This document shows positions 9,640-18,278 of a stretch of 64,000 bases of DNA, piece by piece. The stretch's first letter is position 1; each line of letters opens with the position of its first letter. A model generated the notes under the pieces. It had not been told where the DNA came from and made no database searches. It saw nothing but the letters and a program-made list of their open reading frames with translations. The DNA is taken from assembly GCA_049115715.1 (NCBI GenBank), contig JAGDZQ010000004.1:186001-250000 (forward strand). Direction: 5' to 3'. This stretch comes from JAMZMI01 sp049115715. Lineage in GTDB: Bacteria; Bacteroidota; Bacteroidia; Cytophagales; Cyclobacteriaceae. Made by a program: the position numbers and the translations under genes.

Positions 9640-12147
9640 ATGAAAAAAGTCATTGTTATAGGAAATGGAATGGTTGGCTACAAGTTTTGCGAAAAGCTTA
9701 GAGCCAAGGCAGACTCTTCGGAAGTTCAGCTTGTAGTTTATGGAGAGGAGCCCCTACCTGCTTACGATCGCGTTCATCTAAGTGAGTATTTCACAAATCA
9801 ATCCGAAGAAAACTTGCTGATGGCTCCTGCCAGCTGGTATTCAGACAATGATATAACGTTGAAAACCTCTCAGCTCGTAGTAGATATAAACAGAGATCAA
9901 AAAACAGTAACAACACATACGGGTGAGACAGAATCATATGACTACCTTATACTAGCGACAGGCTCCAGACCATTGGTTCCACGAATAGATGGGGTAGATA
10001 AGAAGGGTGTTTTTGTCTATCGTACAATTGAGGATCTCGATCAAATTATTGCTTACGGTAAGACTATTAAGAGAGGAGCTATTCTAGGAGGAGGTCTTTT
10101 GGGGCTTGAAGCGGGCAAAGCGCTTTTGGATATGAACTTAGATGCTCAAGTGGTCGAGTTTTCTGAAAGACTAATGCCCAGACAGCTAGATGAAGCAGGA
10201 TCAAACATGCTCAAGAGTAAGATTGAAGCCCTGGGGATAGAAATTTTGCTCAATAAAAATACAACTCAAATTCTTGGAGAAGATAAGCTGGAGGGACTTG
10301 CCTTTAGTGATGGCACTACTCTTGATACCGAGTTGCTGGTTATCTCCTGTGGAATTATTTCCAGAGATGATCTAGCAGAAAAATCCTTGCTCGAAACGGG
10401 ACAAAGAGGAGGCTTCAGGGTCAATGAAAAAATGCAGACAAATGACCCATCCATTTATGCAATAGGAGAAGCAGCTTCCTATGAAGGAATGGTTTACGGT
10501 TTGGTCGCTCCTGGCTATGACATGGCGGAAACGGTCGTGGAACAAATTTTCGGTGCAGCTGAAAAAAGGTTCACAGGAGCGGACATGTCTACCAAACTCA
10601 AATTAATAGGTGTCGATGTAGGGAGTTTCGGGGATGCGCTGGGTTCTACAGAAGGAGCTGTTCCGATTGTTTTTGAAGACAAAAATTCAGGGATTTACAA
10701 AAGAGTAAACCTTTCTAGTGATAGAACGAAATTACTTGGAGGAATTCTAGTCGGAGAAGCAAACGACTACAGCATGCTTTTGCAAATTACCCAAAATGGC
10801 ATGGCATTGCCTCCTAATCCGGAAGACTTAATTCTTGGAGCGAGAGGAGGAGAAGCAAGTGGAAACGCCATCATGGATCTTCCTGATAGTGCTCAAATCT
10901 GCTCATGTGAAGACGTAAGTAAAGAGGCAATCGTCGGGGCTATTAAAGATGGAGAGCTTACCGATATCGCTCAGGTAAAGACCTGTACTAAAGCGGGCAC
11001 AGGTTGTGGAGCATGTACACCAATGGTCAACGATATCTTGACTGCTACACTCAAATCACTTGGTAAAAACGTTAAAAAAACTCTTTGCGATCACTTTGCC
11101 TATTCAAGACAGGAATTGTACAGTATCATTAAACTAAAGGAAATCAAAAGTTACGATGATTTACTCGATCAATATGGATCAGGTGATGGTTGTGAAATTT
11201 GTAAGCCTGCTGTAGGATCATTGTTGGCAAGTATCTGGAATGAATTAATCCTTAAGCAAGACACTATTCAAGATACCAACGATAGGTTTTTAGCCAATAT
11301 CCAAAAAGGCGGTAGCTACTCAGTAGTTCCAAGAGTTCCTGGGGGAGAAATCACACCTGATAAGCTAATAGCGATGGGTGTTGTAGCAAAAAAGTACGAT
11401 CTCTATACGAAGATAACAGGTGGACAGAGAATAGATATGTTCGGCGCAAGACTGAACGATCTTCCATCTATATGGAGAGAGTTGATTGATGCAGGTTTCG
11501 AAAGTGGACACGCATATGGCAAGTCATTACGGACAGTCAAAAGCTGCGTTGGAGCTACTTGGTGTAGGTATGGACTTCACGATTCTGTTTCATTCGCTAT
11601 TGAGATAGAAAATAGATACAAGGGAGTGAGATCTCCACACAAATTGAAAGGTGGAGTTTCTGGTTGTAGAAGAGAGTGCGCAGAAGCAATGGGCAAAGAT
11701 TTTGGATTGATCGCTACGGAGATCGGATACAATCTTTACGTATGTGGAAATGGAGGAGCTAACCCTCAGCATGGAAAACTTCTCGCTGGAGACATAGATG
11801 AGAAAACAGCGATCAAATACCTTGATCGTTTCTTAGCCTTCTATATAAGGACGGCTGAACCGCTCAATAGAACTTCTGTCTGGCTCAATAAGCTTGAGGG
11901 GGGAATAGACTACTTGATTGATGTGGTGGTCAATGACTGTCTGGGGCTTGGAGATGATTTGGAAAAAGACATGCAAGCTCTTATCGCTGCTTATCACTGT
12001 GAATGGAAGGAAGCGATCAATGATGAGAAAATGGTGAAAAAATTCAAGCACTTTACCAATGCTGATGAGTATGATCCTAATCAGCATTTTGTGCCGATGA
12101 GAGAAATGAAAAAGCCAGCAGACTGGGATGAAGTAACTACTAAATAG
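9640..12147 (+). CDS. nirB: Assimilatory nitrite reductase [NAD(P)H], large subunit
   Basis: An 835-residue NirB. It has an N-terminal FAD/NAD(P)H oxidoreductase (GNGMVGYKF at residues 8-16, second Rossmann GGGLLGLEAG), then BFD-type [2Fe-2S] segments (CSCEDV ... CGAC and a second CEIC), then the sulfite/nitrite reductase half-domains. The [4Fe-4S]-sirohaem ligands are complete: C636 and C642 (CX5C), then C676 and C680 (CX3C). It reduces nitrite to ammonium with six electrons in the cytoplasm. nirD follows after 6 bp. The start fits the FAD motif at the extreme N-terminus. Regulation is probably through the TACGT-N6-ACGTA site just upstream. Confidence 0.96.
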   Translation: MKKVIVIGNGMVGYKFCEKLRAKADSSEVQLVVYGEEPLPAYDRVHLSEYFTNQSEENLLMAPASWYSDNDITLKTSQLVVDINRDQKTVTTHTGETESYDYLILATGSRPLVPRIDGVDKKGVFVYRTIEDLDQIIAYGKTIKRGAILGGGLLGLEAGKALLDMNLDAQVVEFSERLMPRQLDEAGSNMLKSKIEALGIEILLNKNTTQILGEDKLEGLAFSDGTTLDTELLVISCGIISRDDLAEKSLLETGQRGGFRVNEKMQTNDPSIYAIGEAASYEGMVYGLVAPGYDMAETVVEQIFGAAEKRFTGADMSTKLKLIGVDVGSFGDALGSTEGAVPIVFEDKNSGIYKRVNLSSDRTKLLGGILVGEANDYSMLLQITQNGMALPPNPEDLILGARGGEASGNAIMDLPDSAQICSCEDVSKEAIVGAIKDGELTDIAQVKTCTKAGTGCGACTPMVNDILTATLKSLGKNVKKTLCDHFAYSRQELYSIIKLKEIKSYDDLLDQYGSGDGCEICKPAVGSLLASIWNELILKQDTIQDTNDRFLANIQKGGSYSVVPRVPGGEITPDKLIAMGVVAKKYDLYTKITGGQRIDMFGARLNDLPSIWRELIDAGFESGHAYGKSLRTVKSCVGATWCRYGLHDSVSFAIEIENRYKGVRSPHKLKGGVSGCRRECAEAMGKDFGLIATEIGYNLYVCGNGGANPQHGKLLAGDIDEKTAIKYLDRFLAFYIRTAEPLNRTSVWLNKLEGGIDYLIDVVVNDCLGLGDDLEKDMQALIAAYHCEWKEAINDEKMVKKFKHFTNADEYDPNQHFVPMREMKKPADWDEVTTK

Positions 12148-12153
12148 AAAACA

Positions 12154-12522
12154 TTGGAAACACTAGCATATAATACAGTAAGCGTAGAGCAAGTCAATCA
12201 TTGGTTTCCAGCAGGAGAGGTGGAAGACTATCCTTTGAATGGAGGGTTGTGTATCAGCTACGAGGGGCTTCAGGTAGCCGTCTTTAATTTTTCTAGGAGA
12301 GGAGAGTGGTATGCTACGCAAAACCTTTGTCCTCACAAGAAACAAATGATACTTAGCAGAGGAATGATCGGTTCTGCAGGCGAAGAACCCAAAGTCGCTT
12401 GTCCTTTTCATAAGAAAACCTTTTCCCTGAAATCAGGCGAAAACCTAAATGGAGATGAATGCAGCCTGAGTACCTATCCTGTAAAAGTAGAGGACGGAAA
12501 AGTATTTGTTGGTTTTGCGTAG
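12154..12522 (+). CDS. nirD: Nitrite reductase small subunit (Rieske-type NirD)
   Basis: A 122-residue Rieske-fold protein with CPHKKQM and CPFHKKTF, the two Cys-His pairs of a [2Fe-2S] cluster. Not all NirD proteins keep these ligands, so this one probably binds a cluster. The start is TTG at 12154, 6 bp after the nirB stop: the preceding in-frame codons lead straight to a stop and no ATG precedes the conserved core. It associates with NirB in the cytoplasm. Confidence 0.92.
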   Translation: METLAYNTVSVEQVNHWFPAGEVEDYPLNGGLCISYEGLQVAVFNFSRRGEWYATQNLCPHKKQMILSRGMIGSAGEEPKVACPFHKKTFSLKSGENLNGDECSLSTYPVKVEDGKVFVGFA

Positions 12523-12561
12523 AGTTACTTAGTTTTTTGAGAATACTTCTACCAATTACTT

Positions 12562-12584
12562 ACTTTTAAGCAAAACTTAAAAGT
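12562..12584 (+). promoter_or_regulatory. Perfect 9-bp inverted repeat just upstream of the NarX-like kinase start
   Basis: ACTTTTAAG (12562-12570), a 5-nt spacer, then CTTAAAAGT (12576-12584), ending 5 bp before the ATG at 12590. It could be an operator or an RNA hairpin covering the translation start. It has no T-run, so it is unlikely to be a terminator for nirBD. Confidence 0.5.
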
Positions 12585-12589
12585 CAACA

Positions 12590-14380
12590 ATGCCAAAACC
12601 AAAGTTCAGACGCTTAGGTCTCTTTTATCTTATAGCTCTGGGCTGTATTGCATTGAGTATTGTTGTTAGCCAGCTGTTAATCCAAACCTCTATTGGCGAT
12701 CAGCAAGATGATGCCCATGTCATAAATGTGGCTGGTCGTCAGCGAATGCTAAGTCAAAAAATTACTAAATCATCTCTTCGGGTTGTATATGACCGAGATA
12801 GTCAAGACAAAACGGTTGCTGTTTTAAGACAAGATTTGGACCTGTGGCGTAAATCCCATGAAGGCCTGCAAAATGGTAGTGAAGAGTTGCAGCTTTCGGG
12901 TTCTAATTCGGCAGAAATTAAGAAAATGTTTTTGGAATTGGAGCCTCACTTCAATGCGATTTATTCCAATGCTGAGGCTCTTATTTCTCTAAAGCCAAAT
13001 GGATCAGTACAAGCTTTTACGGATAACAATAGCCATTTAGAATCCATTCTAATCCACGAGTCAGATTTCCTGAAAATCATGGACAGAATCGTTTTTCAAT
13101 ACGATTTTGAGGCTCAGGATAAGGTGCAAAGTCTAAAGCAGACAGAACTTTATCTATTCGTAATTTCTCTGATCATCATTTTGATGGAACTCATCTTTAT
13201 TTTTCGACCGATTGCAAAAAGTGTCAGCAATACGGTGGACGATTTGGTGAGGTCTGAAAATGAAGCTAAGAAAATGACCACACAGCTGTCTCATCTCTAT
13301 GAAGAGCTTGGAAAATCCTATCAGGATTTAGAGGCTGTTAATATAAAACCTGAATCCCCATCCCTCTATGCTCGAATGAATCGAAAAGGGAAGTTCAAGT
13401 TTCTTTCCAGTCAGTTTCATAAAATGATGGATTATGAAGAAACCAAACCTCCTAAATCATTGCAAGAGTTACTTACTGCCAGTGGATATAGAGATGATTT
13501 TGCTACCGGGCTATTGGATATGCTGAGGGATAACAAAAATTGGACAGGAGAAATACGTCTCATCACAGAACCAGGGGATTTTTGCTGGATTGACGCTTAT
13601 CTCGTTCCAATCAAATCCACCAATGAGATCAAGTTGATCGCGAGCGAAACCACTGAATATAAAGAAGCGAAGATCAGGTCAAGGGAGCTCAACAAAGAGC
13701 GAATTGAAAAATCGGTAAAAGAACAGCATTATCGTTCTTCACTTATTCTAGAGGGACAGGAAGAAGAACGTAAAAGACTTTCGAGGGAGTTGCACGACGG
13801 AGTGGGGCAAATGCTATCTGCAATGAAACTGATGTTGGAGTCTTTTAACCCATCCTCTAAGCCGATGAAAATGAGGCTCAATGATGCTAAGGATTTGATG
13901 AAAAGTATCATTCAAGAAGTCAGAAGAGTTTCTTTTAATCTCACTCCAAGTAGCTTGGATGATTTTGGTTTAGTACCCGCAATCAAGAAATTCTGCGATG
14001 AAATCAATGCGGTTACCAAAACGAATGTGGCTTTCGTGAACGAAACCAAATTCATTAATAGGTTGGAAAGCCCCGTGGAAACAAACCTTTATCGAATCAT
14101 TCAAGAATCTGTCAATAATTCCATTAAATATTCCAAAGCTTCCAATATTGAAGTTCGATTTTCGCACACCGTAAATTCACTAAGTATAAAAGTGAAGGAC
14201 GATGGAAAAGGGTTTGATTATTCACGATTGGTGGAAAACGGCCATTTCGAAAAAGCAGGTCATGGTATTTTCAATATGAAAGAACGAACTGCATATATCG
14301 GAGGTATTTTTAACTTAGAGACAGAATTGGGTAAAGGAACCCAAATATTTATCACATTATCCCTAGATAAAAATGATTAG
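12590..14380 (+). CDS. NarX-like nitrate/nitrite-sensing histidine kinase (PilJ-type sensor, PAS-like, HisKA_3)
   Basis: A 596-residue membrane kinase. TM1 spans about residues 9-32, followed by a periplasmic four-helix sensor of PilJ/NarX type, TM2 at about 187-208, a PAS-like region at about 255-360, and a HisKA_3 dimerisation helix with H402 in SRELHDGVGQ. A HATPase_c domain ends the protein. Right after TM1 the sequence INVAGRQRMLSQ matches the NarX P-box, whose arginine binds nitrate (known for E. coli NarX). Sitting between nirBD and a NarL-like regulator, it probably senses nitrate or nitrite in the periplasm. The stop overlaps the regulator gene by 8 bp. Confidence 0.88.
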   Translation: MPKPKFRRLGLFYLIALGCIALSIVVSQLLIQTSIGDQQDDAHVINVAGRQRMLSQKITKSSLRVVYDRDSQDKTVAVLRQDLDLWRKSHEGLQNGSEELQLSGSNSAEIKKMFLELEPHFNAIYSNAEALISLKPNGSVQAFTDNNSHLESILIHESDFLKIMDRIVFQYDFEAQDKVQSLKQTELYLFVISLIIILMELIFIFRPIAKSVSNTVDDLVRSENEAKKMTTQLSHLYEELGKSYQDLEAVNIKPESPSLYARMNRKGKFKFLSSQFHKMMDYEETKPPKSLQELLTASGYRDDFATGLLDMLRDNKNWTGEIRLITEPGDFCWIDAYLVPIKSTNEIKLIASETTEYKEAKIRSRELNKERIEKSVKEQHYRSSLILEGQEEERKRLSRELHDGVGQMLSAMKLMLESFNPSSKPMKMRLNDAKDLMKSIIQEVRRVSFNLTPSSLDDFGLVPAIKKFCDEINAVTKTNVAFVNETKFINRLESPVETNLYRIIQESVNNSIKYSKASNIEVRFSHTVNSLSIKVKDDGKGFDYSRLVENGHFEKAGHGIFNMKERTAYIGGIFNLETELGKGTQIFITLSLDKND

Positions 14381-15035
14381 AGTAGCCCTTGCTGATGACC
14401 ATGAGATAGTTCGTCACGGTATTAAAATGATCTTAGAAGATGATCCGGAGATTCAGGTAATTTGGGAAGCCTCCGACGGCCAGGAGGCAATGGATAAAAT
14501 GAATGAGGAGAATCCAGATGTACTCGTAGTAGATATCAGAATGCCGATGCTTACGGGGCTAGAAGTAACGCAAAAACTAAAGCAAGCCGATCCATCAACG
14601 AAGATCATCATGCTTACTATGCACGATGATTCGGAATATATTTTGAAGTCAATGGAGTATGGAGCAGACGGTTACCTGCTCAAGGACACCAGCAAAAGCG
14701 AATTCAATAAAGCGATACGTATGGTGCAAAATGGTCAAAAATATTTCAGTGGGGATATCTCGAATACCATAGTAGATTTCTATTTGCACAACGGACTTAA
14801 AGATTACAATACGACAAAAGGGGCTGAAGATGATAGCGCAGACTATCAACTGACCAGAAGAGAAAAAGAGATTTTATCTCTTATTTATGAAGGCGTTTCC
14901 AATAAGGATGTAGCAGAAAAGCTTGGCAAAAGTGTCCGAACCGTCGAGACGCACCGCTTCAATATTATGAAGAAACTTGGCGTAAGCAATATTACGGAGT
15001 TGCTTAAGAAAGTGGAAAGAGAGCGGATTTTGTGA
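14373..15035 (+). CDS. NarL/FixJ-family response regulator
   Basis: A 220-residue regulator. The receiver domain has the acidic pocket near residues 8-9, phospho-acceptor D54 (VVDIRMP) and the conserved Lys in YLLKDTS. The C-terminal LuxR-type helix-turn-helix reads LTRREKEILSLIYEG ... VETHRFNIM. It overlaps the sensor kinase gene by 8 bp, so the two are a cognate pair. The likely job is nitrate- or nitrite-dependent control of nearby nitrogen genes. Direct targets are not evident from sequence. Confidence 0.92.
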   Translation: MIRVALADDHEIVRHGIKMILEDDPEIQVIWEASDGQEAMDKMNEENPDVLVVDIRMPMLTGLEVTQKLKQADPSTKIIMLTMHDDSEYILKSMEYGADGYLLKDTSKSEFNKAIRMVQNGQKYFSGDISNTIVDFYLHNGLKDYNTTKGAEDDSADYQLTRREKEILSLIYEGVSNKDVAEKLGKSVRTVETHRFNIMKKLGVSNITELLKKVERERIL

Positions 15036-15102
15036 TTTGAAAATCTAGTAGAATATTTATTTTAATAACGGTTTTTAAATAATAGGCACTCACATTACTA
15101 AA

Positions 15103-15219
15103 CTATTCATTTCGGAGAGAGTCTACCAGGTTGGAAACCGCAACCCGGTAAGTCTTCAGAAGAATAGTTACAAACGCCATTGAGAGAATGGCTACCAAAG
15201 GCATAATGAATACCTCCAC
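15103..15219 (-). pseudogene. 3' fragment of an FtsX/MacB-like ABC permease gene
   Basis: Read on the minus strand from about 15219 to the stop codon at 15103-15105, 38 codons give a membrane helix (PLVAILSMAFVTILLK) followed by YRVAVSNLVDSLRNE. This matches the invariant C-terminal end of Bacteroidetes FtsX-type permeases; compare the ARVNPVETLRSE ending of the permease at 63.9 kb. No upstream part of the gene remains. The fragment stops exactly at the REP palindrome at 15221, so a rearrangement at this repeat probably removed the rest. Confidence 0.72.
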
Positions 15220-15220
15220 T

Positions 15221-15276
15221 AAGCGTAGATTGTATCTACGCTTGCTTATGATTTAGCTTTCTAAGCGAGATAAGGA
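15221..15276 (+). repeat. REP-like palindrome, copy 1
   Basis: AAGCGTAGAT (15221-15230), loop tgt, ATCTACGCTT (15234-15243): perfect 10-bp arms. A short second GCTT...AAGC hairpin and the tail gcgagataag follow. The same two-hairpin layout recurs at 15343 and 16558 in the same orientation. These flank a REP-associated transposase remnant. Confidence 0.85.
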
Positions 15277-15342
15277 AGAAACGGGAAGTGACGAATGTGT
15301 AAAAAGATCCTCCACAGGTCGTAGTTTATAAAAGAGTAGCCT

Positions 15343-15390
15343 AAGCGTAGATTGCATCTACGCTTTTATTTTATTGCTTTCGTAGCAAAT
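15343..15390 (+). repeat. REP-like palindrome, copy 2, immediately before the RAYT remnant
   Basis: AAGCGTAGAT (15343-15352), loop tgc, ATCTACGCTT (15356-15365). A second small hairpin follows, TTGCT/AGCAA at 15374-15388. It ends 14 bp before the transposase start codon. Confidence 0.85.
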
Positions 15391-15401
15391 TACATAAAGA
15401 A

Positions 15402-15857
15402 ATGGGAGATAGTTATCAAATTAAAGATCAGGAGGGGCTTTATTTCATAACCTGTCAGGTAGTTGGTTGGGTTGATGTTTTCAGTAGGAAAGTCTATCGG
15501 GATATCATCATTGATAGCTTGGGATATTGCATTGAAAATAAAGGTTTAATAGTATATGCATATGTTATAATGACTAATCATGTTCACTTCATGGCGAGAA
15601 GTGGGGAAGGAAGATTGTCTGAGTGTGGTTTTCAAATATCATGCAAAATTCAATAAAAGAGTAAAGGAGAGACAATTTTGGACACATGAAAACCATGCGG
15701 TAGAATTGGTGAATAATGAAATGATTGAAAGCAGGTTAGATTACATTCACGAAAACCCTGTGGAGCAGGGTGGGTTGCAAACCCTGAAGATTACTTATAT
15801 AGTAGTGCAAGAAATTATTCAGGCTTTGAAAATCTATTAGAAATAGACGAGATATGA
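15402..15857 (+). pseudogene. REP-associated tyrosine transposase (RAYT, TnpA_REP), frameshifted and internally deleted
   Basis: The N-terminus (GLYFITCQVVGWVDVFSR ... VIMTNHVHFMA) carries the HUH-type TNHVH motif of IS200/RAYT transposases. Near 15630 the frame is lost, and the region that normally follows (LSD.IRDFKKFTSK-like, about 35-40 residues) is missing. The C-terminal part resumes in another frame with FKYHAKFNKRVKERQFW and YIHENPVE. A second one-base shift near 15768 moves the ending to a third reading, ANPEDYLYSSARNYSG, which stops at 15855-15857. So it carries two frame disruptions plus a deletion and is inactive. REP palindromes lie on both sides. Confidence 0.88.
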
Positions 15858-15880
15858 AAGTGTAGTTGCAAACTACACTT
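15858..15880 (+). repeat. Diverged REP palindrome with compensatory changes, copy 3
   Basis: AAGTGTAGTT (15858-15867), loop gca, AACTACACTT (15871-15880). Compared with the other copies, C-to-T and A-to-T changes in one arm are matched by G-to-A and T-to-A in the other, so the 10-bp stem is kept. It begins right after the RAYT remnant's stop. Confidence 0.75.
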
Positions 15881-16041
15881 AGAGAAGGTTACTTTACCAT
15901 TTATACAAAGGGTTCTCAGGATTGTTTACTAACTTAATTTTAGGCTCAATATTCTTGGCATACTGTAGTAAAAGGAAGAGTCTGTGGGGGGGGTATCTTG
16001 ACGCACTTACTTCATAATATTTCCTATTATTATTTTAATGG

Positions 16042-16527
16042 ATGATTCGTAAATACCTGTTTTGTAATGAATTTGTTGGTTTCTCAGAAGAAGGCATCCA
16101 TTTGCTTAGAAACAAGTATTGTTATAAAGAGATCAAATTTTTTCAGGTGATTGAAGTGGAGATTACAGAAGGTCGCTCAGTTAATAATTGGTTTTTTGTT
16201 TTGAGTCTCGGCCTTGCTTTGGGGCTTATTAGCTTGATACTTTCCTATTTAATGATTAGAAATTTAATTATTGTAGAGTCCTCTCCTAGACAGGCTAATT
16301 TTGTAGGGCATATGTTACTTGCTGGTATTGTTTTAGGAGGCTTAGGGTTTTATTTCATATATGGAGCTCTAAAAAAAGTTCCAGTCATGTATGTCTTTGA
16401 AGATTCTGAAAAATATAGAATACGACTGGAAAAATTAGAGAAAGATTTGATTGAGTTAGTTGGCTTTCTACGTGACAAAGATATTAAGGTCAGAGAAGTA
16501 ACATCCCCCACTGGTCCAAGGTTATAA
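16042..16527 (+). CDS. Hypothetical membrane protein with two transmembrane helices
   Basis: A 161-residue protein not recognised as a named family. The first 48 residues are polar and beta-like (YCYKEIKFFQVIEVEI). Two hydrophobic helices follow at about 50-72 and 89-108, then a charged cytosolic tail with a short helical segment (RLEKLEKDLIELVGFL). This layout resembles small PH-like or DUF-type membrane proteins of Bacteroidetes. It lies between REP copies and is not obviously part of an operon. The upstream spacer (15881-16041) has an 8-G run at 15986-15993 and nothing else identifiable. Confidence 0.6.
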   Translation: MIRKYLFCNEFVGFSEEGIHLLRNKYCYKEIKFFQVIEVEITEGRSVNNWFFVLSLGLALGLISLILSYLMIRNLIIVESSPRQANFVGHMLLAGIVLGGLGFYFIYGALKKVPVMYVFEDSEKYRIRLEKLEKDLIELVGFLRDKDIKVREVTSPTGPRL

Positions 16528-16557
16528 AAAAGAAAACTGGCGCAATGTATCCCCACT

Positions 16558-16613
16558 AAGCGTAGATACAATCTACGCTTGCTTATGATTTTGCTTCCAA
16601 GCGAGATAAGAAA
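16558..16613 (+). repeat. REP-like palindrome, copy 4
   Basis: AAGCGTAGAT (16558-16567), loop aca, ATCTACGCTT (16571-16580), then gcttatgatt and a GCTTccAAGC hairpin with tail gcgagataag, almost identical to copy 1. Apart from this element, the 16528-16853 gap before the GH16 gene shows no recognisable gene. Confidence 0.82.
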
Positions 16614-16853
16614 TGAATGTACCTGCCACATTTAACTGGACAACAAGTCAAGCTCTTAGGATCTTCTCCTGATTGGATAAGTTCTTATCTAAGACCGTCA
16701 CGAATCTTTATCTCTCCCTCATATTTTCAGTTTGCCCCCTTTTTAGGTTGCTATTTTACCCTCTGGTGCTGAGATACGCTCACTTAAATTTGTTTCCATA
16801 GTTTGTTGAATGCCTCCCAATAAAGGCATTGGTTATTAGCTAATAGAAACCGT

Positions 16854-18278
16854 ATGCGTCGATTAATTATTCTTATTCTTTGTGTTTTATCGTTCAATGC
16901 ATTCTCTGAGCCACCAGAACCGCCTCTTGGTTTCAGGTGGGTGTTGAATCTTCCATTTTCTGATGAGTTCAATGGGACGGAACTTGACGGTACCAAATGG
17001 AGAGATTACTTTGATGGTTGGCAGGGGAGAACCCCAGCAAGATTTAAGCCCTACACAGTTTCTGTGTCAGACGGCAATATGCAAATCAAAAACGGAGTAC
17101 TGAGTCCTGCAGAAGGAAATTATACGATAGCTGGAGGCGCGGTACAGTCTCTTAGCGATCAAGCCTATTATGGATATTATGAATGTAGGTTCAAAGCTTC
17201 GAGGATTATGATGTCCACAACCTTTTGGTTGTCGAACAGAAAAGTGAAGTTGGACGAAACCTCTTGCACCACAGATACCTACAGTCAGGAACTCGATATT
17301 TCGGAAGTTGTAGGAGCAAGTGCCGGTAAGTTTGAAGAGAATATGAACTCCAATACTCACTACCGACATGTACCATGTGGAGAAAACCAAGAAATATTCT
17401 ATTCCAATGGAACTTCCTCCAAGCTGGACTCCAAAGTTTGGGAAGATTACCACACCTATGCATGCTGGTGGGTAGATGCGAATAGTGCCAAATTTTATGC
17501 AGATGATGAGTTTACAGCATCTGTGGATTTCAATACAACGATTGACGATACGGACCCTTTTGACAGGCCTATGAAAGTAAACATGGTTACCGAGACCTAT
17601 GATTGGGCAACTCCTTATCCATCTGCCGATGATCTGAACAATGACGCTATTAACACCTCGTATTATGACTGGATTAGGTCTTATGAGCTCGTCCGGGTAG
17701 ATGAGGAAGTAGCCGACCAGCCATCTGCACTGCCAGAGATATACGATGAGCAAGTAGAGTTTATTGGAGAATATTTAGGTCTGGGAACTGTAAAAGAGTA
17801 TGGTTTTTTGATGACCTATCAGGCCAATACTGATAGAGATATTTATTTGGTACTGAAAGATAGAAGTGGCAATGTGATAGGGGAGACTGTGAACAAAGTA
17901 TTGGCAGGATACGGGAAAAGAAATTTTTCTTTGACTCTAGAAGAAGTCCCAGCAGAAGGAAATTATACCTTATCCATTGATATTAAACCCATTGATGGAG
18001 ATGAAGTAATTAGTTCGAAAGAAAGGTCGATAGTTCTGGGGGATGTGCTGTCAGTTGATGAAAGTGAGGAAATTATATTTTTCCCTAACCCTGTTTCAGA
18101 TCAAATTACTATTAACGATGCTCCAGAAGATGCTCAATACAAAATATACGATTTGATGGGCTCCAGACTTGTTTCAAGCAAAATTAAGAACCAGACAATA
18201 GACGTTAGTTCCCTTGAAAGCGGGATTTACTTCTTAAAAGTAGGAGATGGTGTAATTCAGAAATTTATCAAAAAGTAG
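16854..18278 (+). CDS. Secreted GH16 endo-galactanase (beta-agarase/porphyranase-like) with T9SS sorting domain
   Basis: A 474-residue protein with a short signal peptide (RRLIILILCVLSFNAFS). A GH16 jelly-roll covers about residues 25-285 with the catalytic ELDISE motif (E146 nucleophile, D148, E151 acid/base). The WQGRTPARF segment before the core resembles porphyranase/agarase subfamilies more than laminarinases, but the subfamily is inference. A linker domain follows, then a Por/type IX secretion C-terminal domain (FFPNPVSDQI ... GIYFLKVGDG), so it is exported and likely cell-surface or released. It is followed by a GH50 gene on the same strand. Confidence 0.9.
   Translation: MRRLIILILCVLSFNAFSEPPEPPLGFRWVLNLPFSDEFNGTELDGTKWRDYFDGWQGRTPARFKPYTVSVSDGNMQIKNGVLSPAEGNYTIAGGAVQSLSDQAYYGYYECRFKASRIMMSTTFWLSNRKVKLDETSCTTDTYSQELDISEVVGASAGKFEENMNSNTHYRHVPCGENQEIFYSNGTSSKLDSKVWEDYHTYACWWVDANSAKFYADDEFTASVDFNTTIDDTDPFDRPMKVNMVTETYDWATPYPSADDLNNDAINTSYYDWIRSYELVRVDEEVADQPSALPEIYDEQVEFIGEYLGLGTVKEYGFLMTYQANTDRDIYLVLKDRSGNVIGETVNKVLAGYGKRNFSLTLEEVPAEGNYTLSIDIKPIDGDEVISSKERSIVLGDVLSVDESEEIIFFPNPVSDQITINDAPEDAQYKIYDLMGSRLVSSKIKNQTIDVSSLESGIYFLKVGDGVIQKFIKK

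Noticed and set aside
12544..12550. A NarL binding site based on one TACTTCT heptamer
   Set aside because: A single 7-bp match is expected by chance, and no 7-2-7 paired arrangement was found.
17067..17753. 228-codon minus-strand frame in the GH16 gene
   Set aside because: Antisense shadow of the GH16 coding sequence with unusual Ile/Cys-rich composition.
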